Shown: in pieces, positions 16,685 to 24,743 of the stretch
Position numbering within the stretch: the first letter of the stretch is position 1
How the letters are laid out: every line of letters begins with the position of its first letter
Program-made: the position numbers and the translations under genes
NCBI GenBank assembly: GCA_035493895.1
Contig: DATJHM010000126.1
Span: 11,913-75,912 of the forward strand
From: DATJHM01 sp035493895
GTDB lineage: Bacteria; Chloroflexota; Ktedonobacteria; Ktedonobacterales; Ktedonobacteraceae
Direction of reading: 5' to 3'
Length of the DNA stretch: 64,000 bases
Notes under the pieces: model-generated
Told to the model about the DNA's origin: nothing
The model's input: only the letters and a program-made list of their open reading frames with translations
The model's database searches: none

Positions 16685-18115
16685 TTATGAACGCACAGCC
16701 TGTGCAGTCTTTTTGGGTGGAATATGGATGGGGCGACCCTCGACAGCCAGGACCGCTTCGCGTATGCCCTCGCTCAGAGTTGGGTGTGGATGGATAGTTT
16801 CACTGATCTCGTCGACGGTCAACTCGCCGCGCATTGCCAGTGAAAATTCGGAAATGAGATTGGTCGCATCTGGCCCGATGATATGTGCTCCCAGTATCTC
16901 GCCATATTTGCCCATGATAACTTTGGTGAAGCCTTCTGTCTCGCCGATGGCGACGGCTTTGCCGATGGCTATCCAGGGGAAGCGCTCTATGCGGGCATCG
17001 GGATATTGCTCTTTGGCCTGAGCCTCTGTCAGACCGACGAATGCAACTTCAGGGAAGGTATAGATGGGGTTCGGGACGACGCTATAGTCCATATGAGCTG
17101 CTTGCCCCATGCAATTGTCTGCGGCAACTTCTCCCTCGGTTGAGGCCACGTGAGCCAGACCGGCCCCATGAATGAGATCTCCGATGGCGTAAATGCCAGG
17201 CAGATTGGTCTCCATCTTCTCGTTCACCCGGACGCGGCCACGGTCGGTATCCAGTCCCTGCTCGATGAGTTTCTCCAGGCCGGAGGTATTGGCGCGTCGA
17301 CTGACTGCCATCAGGACGTATTGCCCGCTGAAGCTCTGTTCGCCCTTCGCGGTAGTTGCGATTACGTTCTTTAAGGAGCCGTTGTCTTCGATGCGCTCGA
17401 CTTTGGCATTGGTGACGATCTCGATATTGCGTTTCGAAAGGCTACGTAGCAACTGACGTCGCACCTCTTCATCTAAGGGTGCGAGCGCGTTGGGAAGCAT
17501 TTCAAGCACAGTGACTTTGCTGCCGATGGCTTCAAACATGCAGGCAAGTTCGATGCCGATGACGCCCCCCCCGACGCAAATAATGCTCTCGGGGCGGACG
17601 GGCAGGTTCCAGCAAGTATCGCTATTGATGACATTATTGCCATCAATGCCGGGCATAGGAGGCATCAGTGGGACAGATCCAGTCGCGAGAATGATTTTAT
17701 CTGCACTGATTTCACTCTTGCTGCCATCGTTCTTCGTAATAGTGATTGTACGTGAGGCATCAACACGACCGAGGCCATCATAAACATCAATATTGTTTGC
17801 TTTCATTAATGATCCGACGCCGCTGGTCATGCGTTTGACAACCTTGTCTTTATAGGCGACAGCTTTGCTCATATTGAAAGTGGGTTTTTGTGTTAGTTCG
17901 ATGCCCATATCTGCCAGTGAGTCCATATTATGCATGACTTCGGCAATATGAAGCATGGCTTTGGATGGGATGCACCCGACGTTTAAGCAAGTGCCGCCCA
18001 GGTATTGTTTCTCGATGATGGCGACTTTTGCACCAAGCTGGGCAGCTCGTATGGCGGCTACATAACCGCCAGGGCCAGCTCCGAGCACGGCGACATTATA
18101 ATGAGTATTTGCCAT
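16685..18115 (-). CDS. lpdA: Dihydrolipoyl dehydrogenase (E3)
   Basis: The flavoprotein that reoxidises the lipoyl groups of 2-oxoacid dehydrogenase complexes and the glycine cleavage system with NAD+. The 476 residues match the family. The N-terminal FAD motif is GAGPGGYVAAIRAAQLG (about 12-28), the redox disulfide lies in GGTCLNVGCIPSKAML (about 40-55), the NAD-binding motif is GGGVIGIELACMFEAIG (about 182-198), and the dimer-interface His-Glu pair sits in HPHPTLSEG. No E1 or E2 genes are nearby, so this copy may serve several complexes. Single gene with its own terminator. Confidence 0.97.
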   Translation of the reverse strand: MANTHYNVAVLGAGPGGYVAAIRAAQLGAKVAIIEKQYLGGTCLNVGCIPSKAMLHIAEVMHNMDSLADMGIELTQKPTFNMSKAVAYKDKVVKRMTSGVGSLMKANNIDVYDGLGRVDASRTITITKNDGSKSEISADKIILATGSVPLMPPMPGIDGNNVINSDTCWNLPVRPESIICVGGGVIGIELACMFEAIGSKVTVLEMLPNALAPLDEEVRRQLLRSLSKRNIEIVTNAKVERIEDNGSLKNVIATTAKGEQSFSGQYVLMAVSRRANTSGLEKLIEQGLDTDRGRVRVNEKMETNLPGIYAIGDLIHGAGLAHVASTEGEVAADNCMGQAAHMDYSVVPNPIYTFPEVAFVGLTEAQAKEQYPDARIERFPWIAIGKAVAIGETEGFTKVIMGKYGEILGAHIIGPDATNLISEFSLAMRGELTVDEISETIHPHPTLSEGIREAVLAVEGRPIHIPPKKTAQAVRS

Positions 18116-18597
18116 GAATATCTCCTATGGTCTTATCGCTTTGTTCAACGCCAGTATAACACACAGAGAAGAGAAACACTAACCACTCTGTTTTCGCCTC
18201 AACTATCTCTCAACCAGGACTAGAAAACGCTCCAACGCGAATAGCCATCAAGGTTTTTATCTGGAGCAGCAATAAAAACCGGGCAATAGAGATATATATT
18301 GCTATAAGCAGCACATCTACTCATAGGCGAACTTCTGTTTATCATTTTTTCTCTTTATCCGAGACTATAACCCATTCGGCCTAATTTTTTCTGATCTGAA
18401 GCGATCATATTCCTCTTGTTCGTATGTATAAGTGGAGGCCATGCATGTATCAATGAATGCCTCATTATGATTTTTTATTATGCTCTTTGTTCTACTTGCA
18501 CTACCTATAAACGGATTTTTCCCGGCTGGTTGCCGGTGGTATTGGGATGGGAGTGAGTTGGACTTGATTCTAATGTCTATGAATTTGGAGGTAAACA
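18116..18597. other. AT-rich gap of 482 bases before the RiPP-like gene
   Basis: Holds the divergent upstream regions of lpdA (left) and the peptide gene (right). A TATACT-like -10 for lpdA is at about 18152-18157 with a poor -35. A minus-strand frame at 18365-18598 looks random and is not called. No promoter of good quality was found for the peptide gene. Confidence 0.5.
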
Positions 18598-18789
18598 ATG
18601 GCTACAACTGGAGAACTTCGTGCGATTATTGAGGAACTAGAGCTGGTTGACATTGGTGACGCTGCAACGTACCTGGGGGAAGAAGGTAGCCTTGATGGCT
18701 CTCTCTCTACTTCTCAGACAACTGTATCGGCCTTTGTGAACTCTGTTGAATATGCCGCTTTAGCTGATTGTACTGTCTGTCAGGGATGA
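18598..18789 (+). CDS. Candidate RiPP precursor peptide
   Basis: Sixty-three residues with a strong GGAGG ribosome binding site seven bases before the ATG. The N-terminal half is acidic and leader-like (LRAIIEELELVDIGDAATYL), the middle is Gly/Ser/Thr-rich (SLDGSLSTSQTTVSAFVNSV), and it ends EYAALADCTVCQG with two cysteines four residues from the end. Leader plus Ser/Thr/Cys-rich C-terminus is the layout of lanthipeptide or other post-translationally modified peptide precursors. No modifying enzyme, protease or exporter lies within the window, so the assignment rests on composition only. The gene is a single transcription unit closed by two terminators. An unmodified small protein is the alternative. 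Confidence 0.5.
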   Translation: MATTGELRAIIEELELVDIGDAATYLGEEGSLDGSLSTSQTTVSAFVNSVEYAALADCTVCQG

Positions 18790-18792
18790 TTT

Positions 18793-18820
18793 CAAGCAAA
18801 ATAGCTATTTTGCTTGTTTT
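18793..18820 (+). terminator. Terminator after the RiPP-like gene
   Basis: A perfect 24-base palindrome (CAAGCAAAATAG/CTATTTTGCTTG) followed by TTTTGT on the plus strand, four bases after the stop codon. Confidence 0.85.
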
Positions 18821-18825
18821 GTATA

Positions 18826-18869
18826 GGGCACAGATGCAGCATGGATGCTCCTTCTGTGCCCATCTTTTT
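18826..18869 (+). terminator. Second, tandem terminator
   Basis: Arms GGGCACAGA (18826-18834) and TCTGTGCCC (18853-18861), with an inner AGCAT/ATGCT helix, followed by ATCTTTTTG on the plus strand. It lies before the convergent metallophosphoesterase gene. Confidence 0.7.
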
Positions 18870-18899
18870 GCCCTTTTTGAATAAATATATAGGAAATTA

Positions 18900-19610
18900 T
18901 CAATATTTTGCTTCAGTCAAAACTTTGATTCGCTTCTCTACATGGGGCATGCCACTCTGCTTCATTTGCTTGACGACTTCATTGAGATCGTACGCTATAC
19001 GATGATGTTCGGCCTGCCACGTCCCATCTCTCCACTCAATGATGGCATAGGAGGCCCGCTGATCTTTGTCTCGTGGTAATCCGCAACTACCGACGTCAAC
19101 GAGGAGGATATGTTGCCAGCGACGCGTATAGGCAATATGAAGATGCCCAAAGGCAAGTGCGCCGATCGTATGCGGGAGATTTCCCAGCAAATGTTCAAGC
19201 TTGCTATTGGGAGTAGTCGGAAAAATGGCCGCTTCCTTATCGAGTGGATTCGCGTGGACGACGAGCAGATCGGTCCCCTCTGGATTCTCGACAAGGTGTT
19301 GTGTGGGGAGGTTAGCGAGGTAGGCGATGCCCGCGGTCCCAATCTCCTGTTGCGTCCAGGTGATGACGCTGCGCTTTTTCTCGCCTTTGACACTCTTTGG
19401 ATTCACTACCTGCTCGTCAACGTTTCCCATAATGACCGGACAATGCAGATCCTGAATAATCTCCAGCACTTCTCGTGGTCGTGGCCCGTTCAGACACAGG
19501 TCGCCTGCGATCACCAGCTCGTCGATTCCGGATCGCAGAGCGAGGTCCGCCAGTACTGCTTCCAGTGCGACCTGATTGCCGTGTATATCTGCTATCACTG
19601 CTATGCGCAT
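18900..19610 (-). CDS. Calcineurin-like metallophosphoesterase
   Basis: A protein of 236 residues with the full set of metal ligands of the metallophosphoesterase fold: DIHGN (about 8-12), GDLCLNGPRPREV (about 37-49), GNVDEQV (about 62-68), the His of VVHANPLDKEAA and GHLHIAYTR near 156-164. The motif order and length match the YfcE/MJ0936-like group of cytoplasmic phosphodiesterases; the physiological substrate is unknown. A second, shorter enzyme of this family is encoded about 370 bases away on the other strand, and the two are divergent. The start lacks a strong ribosome binding site. Confidence 0.9.
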   Translation of the reverse strand: MRIAVIADIHGNQVALEAVLADLALRSGIDELVIAGDLCLNGPRPREVLEIIQDLHCPVIMGNVDEQVVNPKSVKGEKKRSVITWTQQEIGTAGIAYLANLPTQHLVENPEGTDLLVVHANPLDKEAAIFPTTPNSKLEHLLGNLPHTIGALAFGHLHIAYTRRWQHILLVDVGSCGLPRDKDQRASYAIIEWRDGTWQAEHHRIAYDLNEVVKQMKQSGMPHVEKRIKVLTEAKY

Positions 19611-19976
19611 GATGATATTTCCACTATTTTTTTTCTAGAGCATAACTTGCTCTGCTTGTTTCGCGCCCCTATGTACGCCTGAGATCTGGCGATACATATG
19701 CATTCTTGATAAAGAATACACGCTGTATATAAAGGAAATGTTAAATTGATTGACTGCTTATGCCTTTTGGGTAGTGTGGCTGTTGGGTAGCATGACCACG
19801 AGTAGTTTTCTCCAGAAAAACCTTGTATGCCCTGCTAATTAAGACTATAGTAAGAGCACAGAAGAAAGATATGCCCTCAAGCAAAAATGAGCAGGTAAAA
19901 ACGCGCAAAGCAGGCGGATAAAAATCCCCTAAAATGGCTTGGGATAGGCACTTGTAAGAGAAAGAAAAGAAAAACC

Positions 19977-20471
19977 ATGCTACGAAAAATAGGGGTAATT
20001 TCTGATACACATATACCGCGTTTTCACGCAATTCCCGAAGCGATCTGGCACCGTTTCGCCGATGTTGAGCTGATCATTCATGCGGGAGATCTCTCAAAAC
20101 TCTCAGTTATTTCTGAGCTTGAGACGATTGCGCCAGTGGTTGCTGTACAGGGGAATGTGGAGCAGCAGGAGGTAATTTTGCAGTTGCCGATTAAACGTGA
20201 GATTGCCATTGGCAATGTGCGCATCGGGATCGTGCATATTCTGGGCGATACTCAGACACGTGTGCAAACCGCGCATCGCGAGTTTCCTTCGGCACGCGTA
20301 GTCATCTTCGGTCATACCCACGTTCCCTATAACGAGGAACACAATGGTCAGCTTCTCTTCAATCCAGGAAGCGCTAACGATCGCCGCCAGCAGCCCAGGT
20401 GCACTGTCGGCATCCTGACCATCGATGATGAGCAGGACCAGATACGCGGCGAGATTATCCCCCTGCCGTGA
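19977..20471 (+). CDS. YfcE/MJ0936-type metallophosphoesterase
   Basis: A phosphodiesterase of 164 residues with the family's motifs: GVISDTHIPRF (about 6-16), HAGDLSK (about 35-41), GNVEQQEV (about 59-66), the His of GIVHILGDT and FGHTHVPYNEE (about 111-121), and the usual LLFNPGSANDRR end. Length and motifs fit the MJ0936/YfcE family. The divergent metallophosphoesterase at 18900-19610 is a distant relative, so these may be an old duplication. The start ATG follows an A-rich stretch with a weak ribosome binding site. It ends at a GC-rich hairpin shared with convergent serS. Confidence 0.9.
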   Translation: MLRKIGVISDTHIPRFHAIPEAIWHRFADVELIIHAGDLSKLSVISELETIAPVVAVQGNVEQQEVILQLPIKREIAIGNVRIGIVHILGDTQTRVQTAHREFPSARVVIFGHTHVPYNEEHNGQLLFNPGSANDRRQQPRCTVGILTIDDEQDQIRGEIIPLP

Positions 20472-20477
20472 CGCCCG

Positions 20478-20514
20478 GGGAGGGGCCGGGTTCATGCCTA
20501 TCCGCGCCCCTCCC
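20478..20514. terminator. GC-rich hairpin between convergent genes
   Basis: Arms GGGAGGGGC (20478-20486) and GCCCCTCCC (20506-20514) between the phosphoesterase and serS. T runs are weak on both sides. The arm and loop resemble the GTAGGG-type repeats at 63601 and 63706. Confidence 0.55.
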
Positions 20515-20533
20515 GTTTATCCTATCGCCTCTT

Positions 20534-21811
20534 TTAGCGAATGTACTCCTGTCCGCCCATATAGGGGCGCAGTGCCTCAGGAATGCGAATGCTCCCGTCT
20601 GCCTGCTGATGCGTTTCGATTAGCGGGATCAGGAAGCGAGGCGAGGCCAGTGCAGTATTATTGAGCGTGTGTACAAATTTGACCTTGCCATCTTCGTCGC
20701 GATAACGCAGATTGACGCGCCGTGCCTGCCATTCATGGAAGTACGAGCACGAATGGGTCTCGCGGTACCGTCCTTCGCTGGGCACCCAGCATTCCAGATC
20801 ATACATGCCGACCTTGCCATCCCCCATGTCACCTGTGCAGACGTTGACGACACGATAGGGAATTTCGAGCGCCTGCACCAGCTCTTCCGAGTTCTTCAGC
20901 AATGTCTCATGCCATTTGACCGACTCTTCATGGTCGGCTTTACAGATGACATATTGCTCCACTTTATTAAACTGATGGACGCGGAAGACACCCTTCGTAT
21001 CTTTTCCGTACGTGCCAGCTTCTTTGCGGAAACTGGGGCTGAAGCCAACATAGGTCAGGGGTAGATCTTCAGCGCGCAGGATCTCGTCCTTGTACATGCC
21101 GGTGATCGATACCTCGGCGGTGCCTACGAGAAAGGTGTCTTCACCTTCAACGGCATAGACCTGATCCCGTCCTTTGGGGAACTGACCACTGCCGATAAAG
21201 CTATCCTCGCGGGCCATGGCCGGGACGATCAGGGGCGTAAAACCTTTGCGTGCAATCCTATCTACGGCAAAGTTGATCAGCGCCAGCTCTAAACGCGCCG
21301 CATCACCTTTGAGGATATAGCTACGGCTCCCGGCAACCTTTACGGCCCGCTCGATATCGACCATGTTGTGTTTCTGCATCAACTCATAGTGGTCCAGCGG
21401 CTGAAAAGCGAAGCTCGTTTTCTCTCCCCAGTATTTGATGGGTACATTATCGTTCTCATCTTTGCCAATCGGAGCGCTCGGATCGGGAATATTTGGCACA
21501 AGCAGGAGCAACTGGTAGCGTTCCTCTTGCAAACGTGTAAGTATAGGATCTTTTTCTTTGATCAGGTCGGCCAGTTGTTTCCCCTCGGCAATCAGGCTGG
21601 TGCGCAGTTCGATATTTTTTTCTTTGCCCGCCTGCTGAATTTTTTTCGAGAGAGCATTTTGCTGCGCTCGCGCCTCTTCTACTTCGTGCTGCATCGCCAG
21701 TATGCGCTGATCAAGTTCCAGCAAGCTATCAATATCAAGCGAGTTATTTTTGAGCCGAGCCGCCTCTTTGACGATCTCGGGATGGCTACGGATAAAGGCC
21801 AGGTCGAGCAT
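20534..21811 (-). CDS. serS: Seryl-tRNA synthetase
   Basis: Charges tRNA-Ser (and the selenocysteine tRNA where present). The 425 residues fit bacterial SerRS. The N-terminal antiparallel coiled-coil arm that grips the long variable arm of tRNA-Ser is at about 25-105 (ILAMQHEVEEARAQQNALSK). Class II motifs follow, with motif 2 YVGFSPSFRKEAGTYGKDT and the motif 3 region near the C-terminus (FLIPLIETHQQADGSI). The longest frame starts at a GTG two codons earlier, but that GTG is part of the GAGGTG ribosome binding site, so the ATG at 21809-21811 is the start. Controlled by the T-box leader upstream. Confidence 0.96.
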   Translation of the reverse strand: MLDLAFIRSHPEIVKEAARLKNNSLDIDSLLELDQRILAMQHEVEEARAQQNALSKKIQQAGKEKNIELRTSLIAEGKQLADLIKEKDPILTRLQEERYQLLLLVPNIPDPSAPIGKDENDNVPIKYWGEKTSFAFQPLDHYELMQKHNMVDIERAVKVAGSRSYILKGDAARLELALINFAVDRIARKGFTPLIVPAMAREDSFIGSGQFPKGRDQVYAVEGEDTFLVGTAEVSITGMYKDEILRAEDLPLTYVGFSPSFRKEAGTYGKDTKGVFRVHQFNKVEQYVICKADHEESVKWHETLLKNSEELVQALEIPYRVVNVCTGDMGDGKVGMYDLECWVPSEGRYRETHSCSYFHEWQARRVNLRYRDEDGKVKFVHTLNNTALASPRFLIPLIETHQQADGSIRIPEALRPYMGGQEYIR

Positions 21812-21876
21812 AGTCACCTCTTTCTTTCTTTCTTGCTACCAGACCAGGGGACGTAGCCCTGGCTCATATGATGCGT

Positions 21877-22143
21877 AAAAAAAACGCGCCATCATCCCTC
21901 CATATTTATGGAGAAGGACGATAACGCGGAATAAACGAAATCGTGGTGCCACCTTACTTTTTCAGCCAGCCGAACTGTCGCTGAATCTCATTTTTGCCCG
22001 TTAACGGAGGCACCGTTGGCGCTTACGCGCATGCTCCCGGGTGGATTTCGCTCTTGCTCACAACTGCGTCGCACCAACCCGCAGCTCTCTGCATTGCTCT
22101 TCGCAACAGTTACTTGTCCCGTTCATCACCTTCTATTTAAAGC
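21877..22143 (-). promoter_or_regulatory. serS T-box riboswitch
   Basis: A complete class I T-box on the minus strand. Stem I carries AGAGAG, the distal hairpin CTGCG...CGCAG with loop GGTTGGTG, and the specifier loop GAAATCCACC, where TCC (22045-22043) codes Ser. The T-box AAGGTGGCACCACG lies at 21955-21942. Its UGGC bulge matches the G discriminator of tRNA-Ser. The terminator pairs 21928-21916 with 21898-21885 and ends in eight Ts at 21877. Uncharged tRNA-Ser should favour the antiterminator and allow serS transcription. It is a useful reference for the odd leuS leader. Confidence 0.95.
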
Positions 22144-22149
22144 TCTATC

Positions 22150-22178
22150 AGAATAGCAGTCTCTCTTTTGTTTGTCAA
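22150..22178 (-). promoter_or_regulatory. serS promoter
   Basis: Minus strand TTGACA (22173-22178), 17-base spacer, TATTCT (22150-22155), just before the T-box leader. Confidence 0.85.
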
Positions 22179-22208
22179 CTAGCGATTATTTTCGCGCTCT
22201 CAGCCCCC

Positions 22209-22240
22209 TTGACATCATTTTACAGATTACTGTAAAATGA
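22209..22240 (+). promoter_or_regulatory. Promoter and 26-bp palindromic operator of the acid-sugar operon
   Basis: The -35 TTGACA is at 22209-22214 and the -10 TAAAAT at 22233-22238 (spacer 18). A perfect palindrome occupies 22215-22240, TCATTTTACAG-ATTA-CTGTAAAATGA, filling the spacer and the -10 box. A protein bound here would block RNA polymerase. The likely ligand-responsive repressor is the YhfZ-type protein encoded fourth in the operon. Confidence 0.75.
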
Positions 22241-22323
22241 AAACACGCTTTACTATGAGGTGATGGTACGGCGGAAAAAAATACTGCTATGGTGCGTGAA
22301 AATATGTAACCTGGAGGTCACTG

Positions 22324-23694
22324 ATGAAATCCTCTACACGAGCGGGAGCCGCTCCTGGCTGGTCCTACCTACGATGGGGAGTACTGGCGATCAACTGCCT
22401 GATACTGGCATTGAACTATGGTGATCGCACGGCGATAAGCATTGCGGCACCGTTTATTATGAATGAGTTCCACTTTACGGCAGGAGAATTCGGGATCATT
22501 CTCAGTGTCTTCTTTGTGGGATACGTTCCATTCTGCTTCATAGGTGGTTGGACCTCTGATAAAATTGGTCCGCGTAAGATCATGGGATGGGCCGCTATTC
22601 TCTGGTCTGTTTTTGTGGCGGCAACCGCAGTTGGCTTTAACTTCATAAGCTTTCTGATCATCCGCACGATATTTGGTTTTGGCGAGGGACCGCAGGGGGC
22701 GGTGACGACGAAGACGATGGGCAACTGGTTCCCACAGCGTGAACTGGGCACCTCGATCGGTATCGCACAGGCCGCGACTCCGCTGGGTGGAGCTATCGCC
22801 ACTCCGATCATCGTGGGTTTGCTGGTTGCGACGCATAATAATTGGCGTATACCATTTATCATCTTTGGTGCTGTTGGTATCGTATTCGCAATTGGCTGGT
22901 TTGTGATTGTGCGTGATAAGCCTGAGCAGCATCCCTGGATCACTTTGAAGGAACTGGCAAAGATCCGCGAAGGTGCACTTGCGCGACGCCCCGAATACCT
23001 TGAGGATGGCACTGCTCCTCGTATGGTTACCTACTTGAAGCAGCCGCTTGTCTGGAGTACCGCGTGGGCATTCTTCGGCTATGCGTGGGTGCTCTATACA
23101 TTTCTCTCCTGGTTCCCCGAATTTATGTTGGAAAGACAGCATATCAGTCTCTCCAACCTGGCTATCGCAGGGGCAATTCCGTGGCTTGCGGGCGCAATAG
23201 CCTGTGCGCTTGGGGGCGTCGTGACCGACTGGCTCGGTCGTAAGACGGGCAATCCTGCTGTGGCGCGCAAGTGGATGATTGTTGTCTGTCTCTTGCTTGT
23301 GGCGCTGCTTTTCACTCCGATTGGTATTATCACCTCGCCCGTCGCTGCTGTTATCCTGATGGCGCTCATCGTCTTCCTGCTCTATCTCACCACGGCGCAG
23401 TACTTCGCGATCATAGGAGATGTTGTCCCGTCATCGAGGCTGGGGGGCGTCATGGGCTTTGTACACCTTATTGCTAATCTTGCTGGTGTTGTGGCACCGA
23501 CAATCACAGGCTTTTTGATCACCGGCACAAACAACAACTGGACGGCGGCGTTCGGTATCGCGGCGGCTATCTGCCTCACAGGCTCACTCAGCGTTGCGTT
23601 CTTTGTACGCATTGATCGCTCGCATAGGCCGCCAGCGCAGATGATATCGGATGTACATGTCGACACAGTTGGCTCAACATCGAGCAATGCGTAG
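22324..23694 (+). CDS. MFS symporter, anion:cation symporter (ACS) type
   Basis: A transporter of 456 residues with twelve helices. The sequence resembles ACS-family carriers of hexuronates, galactonate and tartrate: helix one NYGDRTAISIAAPFI, motif A GGWTSDKIGPRKIM (about 79-92), and FGFGEGPQGAVTTKTMGNWFP (about 117-137), the signature of this group. It probably imports an acid sugar with protons across the cytoplasmic membrane. First gene of an operon with a kinase and a dehydrogenase for four-carbon acid sugar phosphates, which supports that substrate class. GGAGGT precedes the ATG by six bases. Specific substrate unproven. Confidence 0.9.
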   Translation: MKSSTRAGAAPGWSYLRWGVLAINCLILALNYGDRTAISIAAPFIMNEFHFTAGEFGIILSVFFVGYVPFCFIGGWTSDKIGPRKIMGWAAILWSVFVAATAVGFNFISFLIIRTIFGFGEGPQGAVTTKTMGNWFPQRELGTSIGIAQAATPLGGAIATPIIVGLLVATHNNWRIPFIIFGAVGIVFAIGWFVIVRDKPEQHPWITLKELAKIREGALARRPEYLEDGTAPRMVTYLKQPLVWSTAWAFFGYAWVLYTFLSWFPEFMLERQHISLSNLAIAGAIPWLAGAIACALGGVVTDWLGRKTGNPAVARKWMIVVCLLLVALLFTPIGIITSPVAAVILMALIVFLLYLTTAQYFAIIGDVVPSSRLGGVMGFVHLIANLAGVVAPTITGFLITGTNNNWTAAFGIAAAICLTGSLSVAFFVRIDRSHRPPAQMISDVHVDTVGSTSSNA

Positions 23695-23732
23695 TTTGTA
23701 AAGATATCAGTTAGAGAAAGGATGCTTAACAT

Positions 23733-24743
23733 ATGGAGACCCAGAAAACACCCATCGTTGCAGTGACAATGGGCGATCCAACCGGCGTTGGTCCTGAGGT
23801 TATTGCCAAAGCGCTTAAAGCAGGGATGATCAGCCCTGAACATACGATCATTGTTGGAGACCTGGACGTGGTGCGCCGCGCCTTCAATCTTGTCGGTTTG
23901 CAGCTCCCGATCGTATCCAGCACACAGCCAACGCTGGCTTCAGAGCGGATCGCCGTTGCCGATATCGGTCTCAAGGATGTCGCACGCATTCCCATCGGGA
24001 AGATTGATCGTCTGGGTGGAGAAGCGGCGGCAAGCTCGATCAGGCTATCAGTTCAGCTCGCGCAAACGGGTCAGGTCAATGCGGTTGTCTCCTGTCCCGT
24101 CAATAAGACTGCGCTCAATTATGCCGGATACCACTACATGGATTCGACCGACTTCTATACAGATCTGGCAGGTAAAAAGTCCCACATCCTGCTTATTCAT
24201 GGTGGGAACGTGAACGCTTTTATGGTGAGCACGCACGTCTCTCTACGCACTGCCCTGGATATGGTGACCGTCGATCGTGTTCTGACAACCATCGAGGCCG
24301 CGCACACGACTCTCGTGCGGCTTGGTATCCAGAATCCGCGCATTGGTGTGGTGGGCGTGAACCCGCACATGGGTGAAAACGGCATTCTGGGGCGGGAAGA
24401 GATCGAGTTTTTGCAGCCCGCTATCGAGGCCGCGCGTGCGCGCAACATCACAGTGACCGGACTCGTCCCCGCTGAATCGCTCGTTACGTGGACGCAGCAG
24501 GGACTCGTTGATGGCGTTGTATCGATGTATCACGATCAGGCGACGACCGCGATGAAGCCTCTGGGATATAGCACCTTCGCCATTGGTCTGCCGTTCATCC
24601 GTTGTGCGGTCGGACATGGTACGGCCCACGATATCGCCGGGACAGGCAAAGCCGATCCGCGTGTCTTTGTGCAAACCTATCAACTGGCCTCGCGTCTGGC
24701 TGCGGGCCGTTACCTGACAGAAGAAAGTCATGTACACGCATAA
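23733..24743 (+). CDS. pdxA2: 4-phospho-D-threonate/erythronate 3-dehydrogenase, PdxA2 type
   Basis: A PdxA-superfamily NAD-dependent dehydrogenase of 336 residues. Motifs include VTMGDPTGVGPEVIAKAL (about 11-28), SCPVNKTAL, the metal-binding His in NPHMGENGILGREE, and YHDQATTAMKPLG with GTAHDIAGTG. True PdxA acts in vitamin B6 synthesis. The neighbouring DUF1537 kinase and sugar-acid transporter instead indicate PdxA2, which oxidises and decarboxylates 4-phospho-threonate or -erythronate to dihydroxyacetone phosphate. No other pdx gene is present. It overlaps the start of the kinase gene by 14 bases, so the two are translationally coupled. Confidence 0.9.
   Translation: METQKTPIVAVTMGDPTGVGPEVIAKALKAGMISPEHTIIVGDLDVVRRAFNLVGLQLPIVSSTQPTLASERIAVADIGLKDVARIPIGKIDRLGGEAAASSIRLSVQLAQTGQVNAVVSCPVNKTALNYAGYHYMDSTDFYTDLAGKKSHILLIHGGNVNAFMVSTHVSLRTALDMVTVDRVLTTIEAAHTTLVRLGIQNPRIGVVGVNPHMGENGILGREEIEFLQPAIEAARARNITVTGLVPAESLVTWTQQGLVDGVVSMYHDQATTAMKPLGYSTFAIGLPFIRCAVGHGTAHDIAGTGKADPRVFVQTYQLASRLAAGRYLTEESHVHA

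Noticed and set aside
18365..18598. 77-codon minus-strand frame before the RiPP-like gene
   Set aside because: No start signal, translation irregular, and it overlaps the ribosome binding site of the plus-strand gene.
19741..20031. 96-codon hydrophobic minus-strand frame
   Set aside because: Starts at a TTG inside the phosphoesterase gene without a ribosome binding site; hydrophobicity comes from a TTT/TTC-rich stretch.
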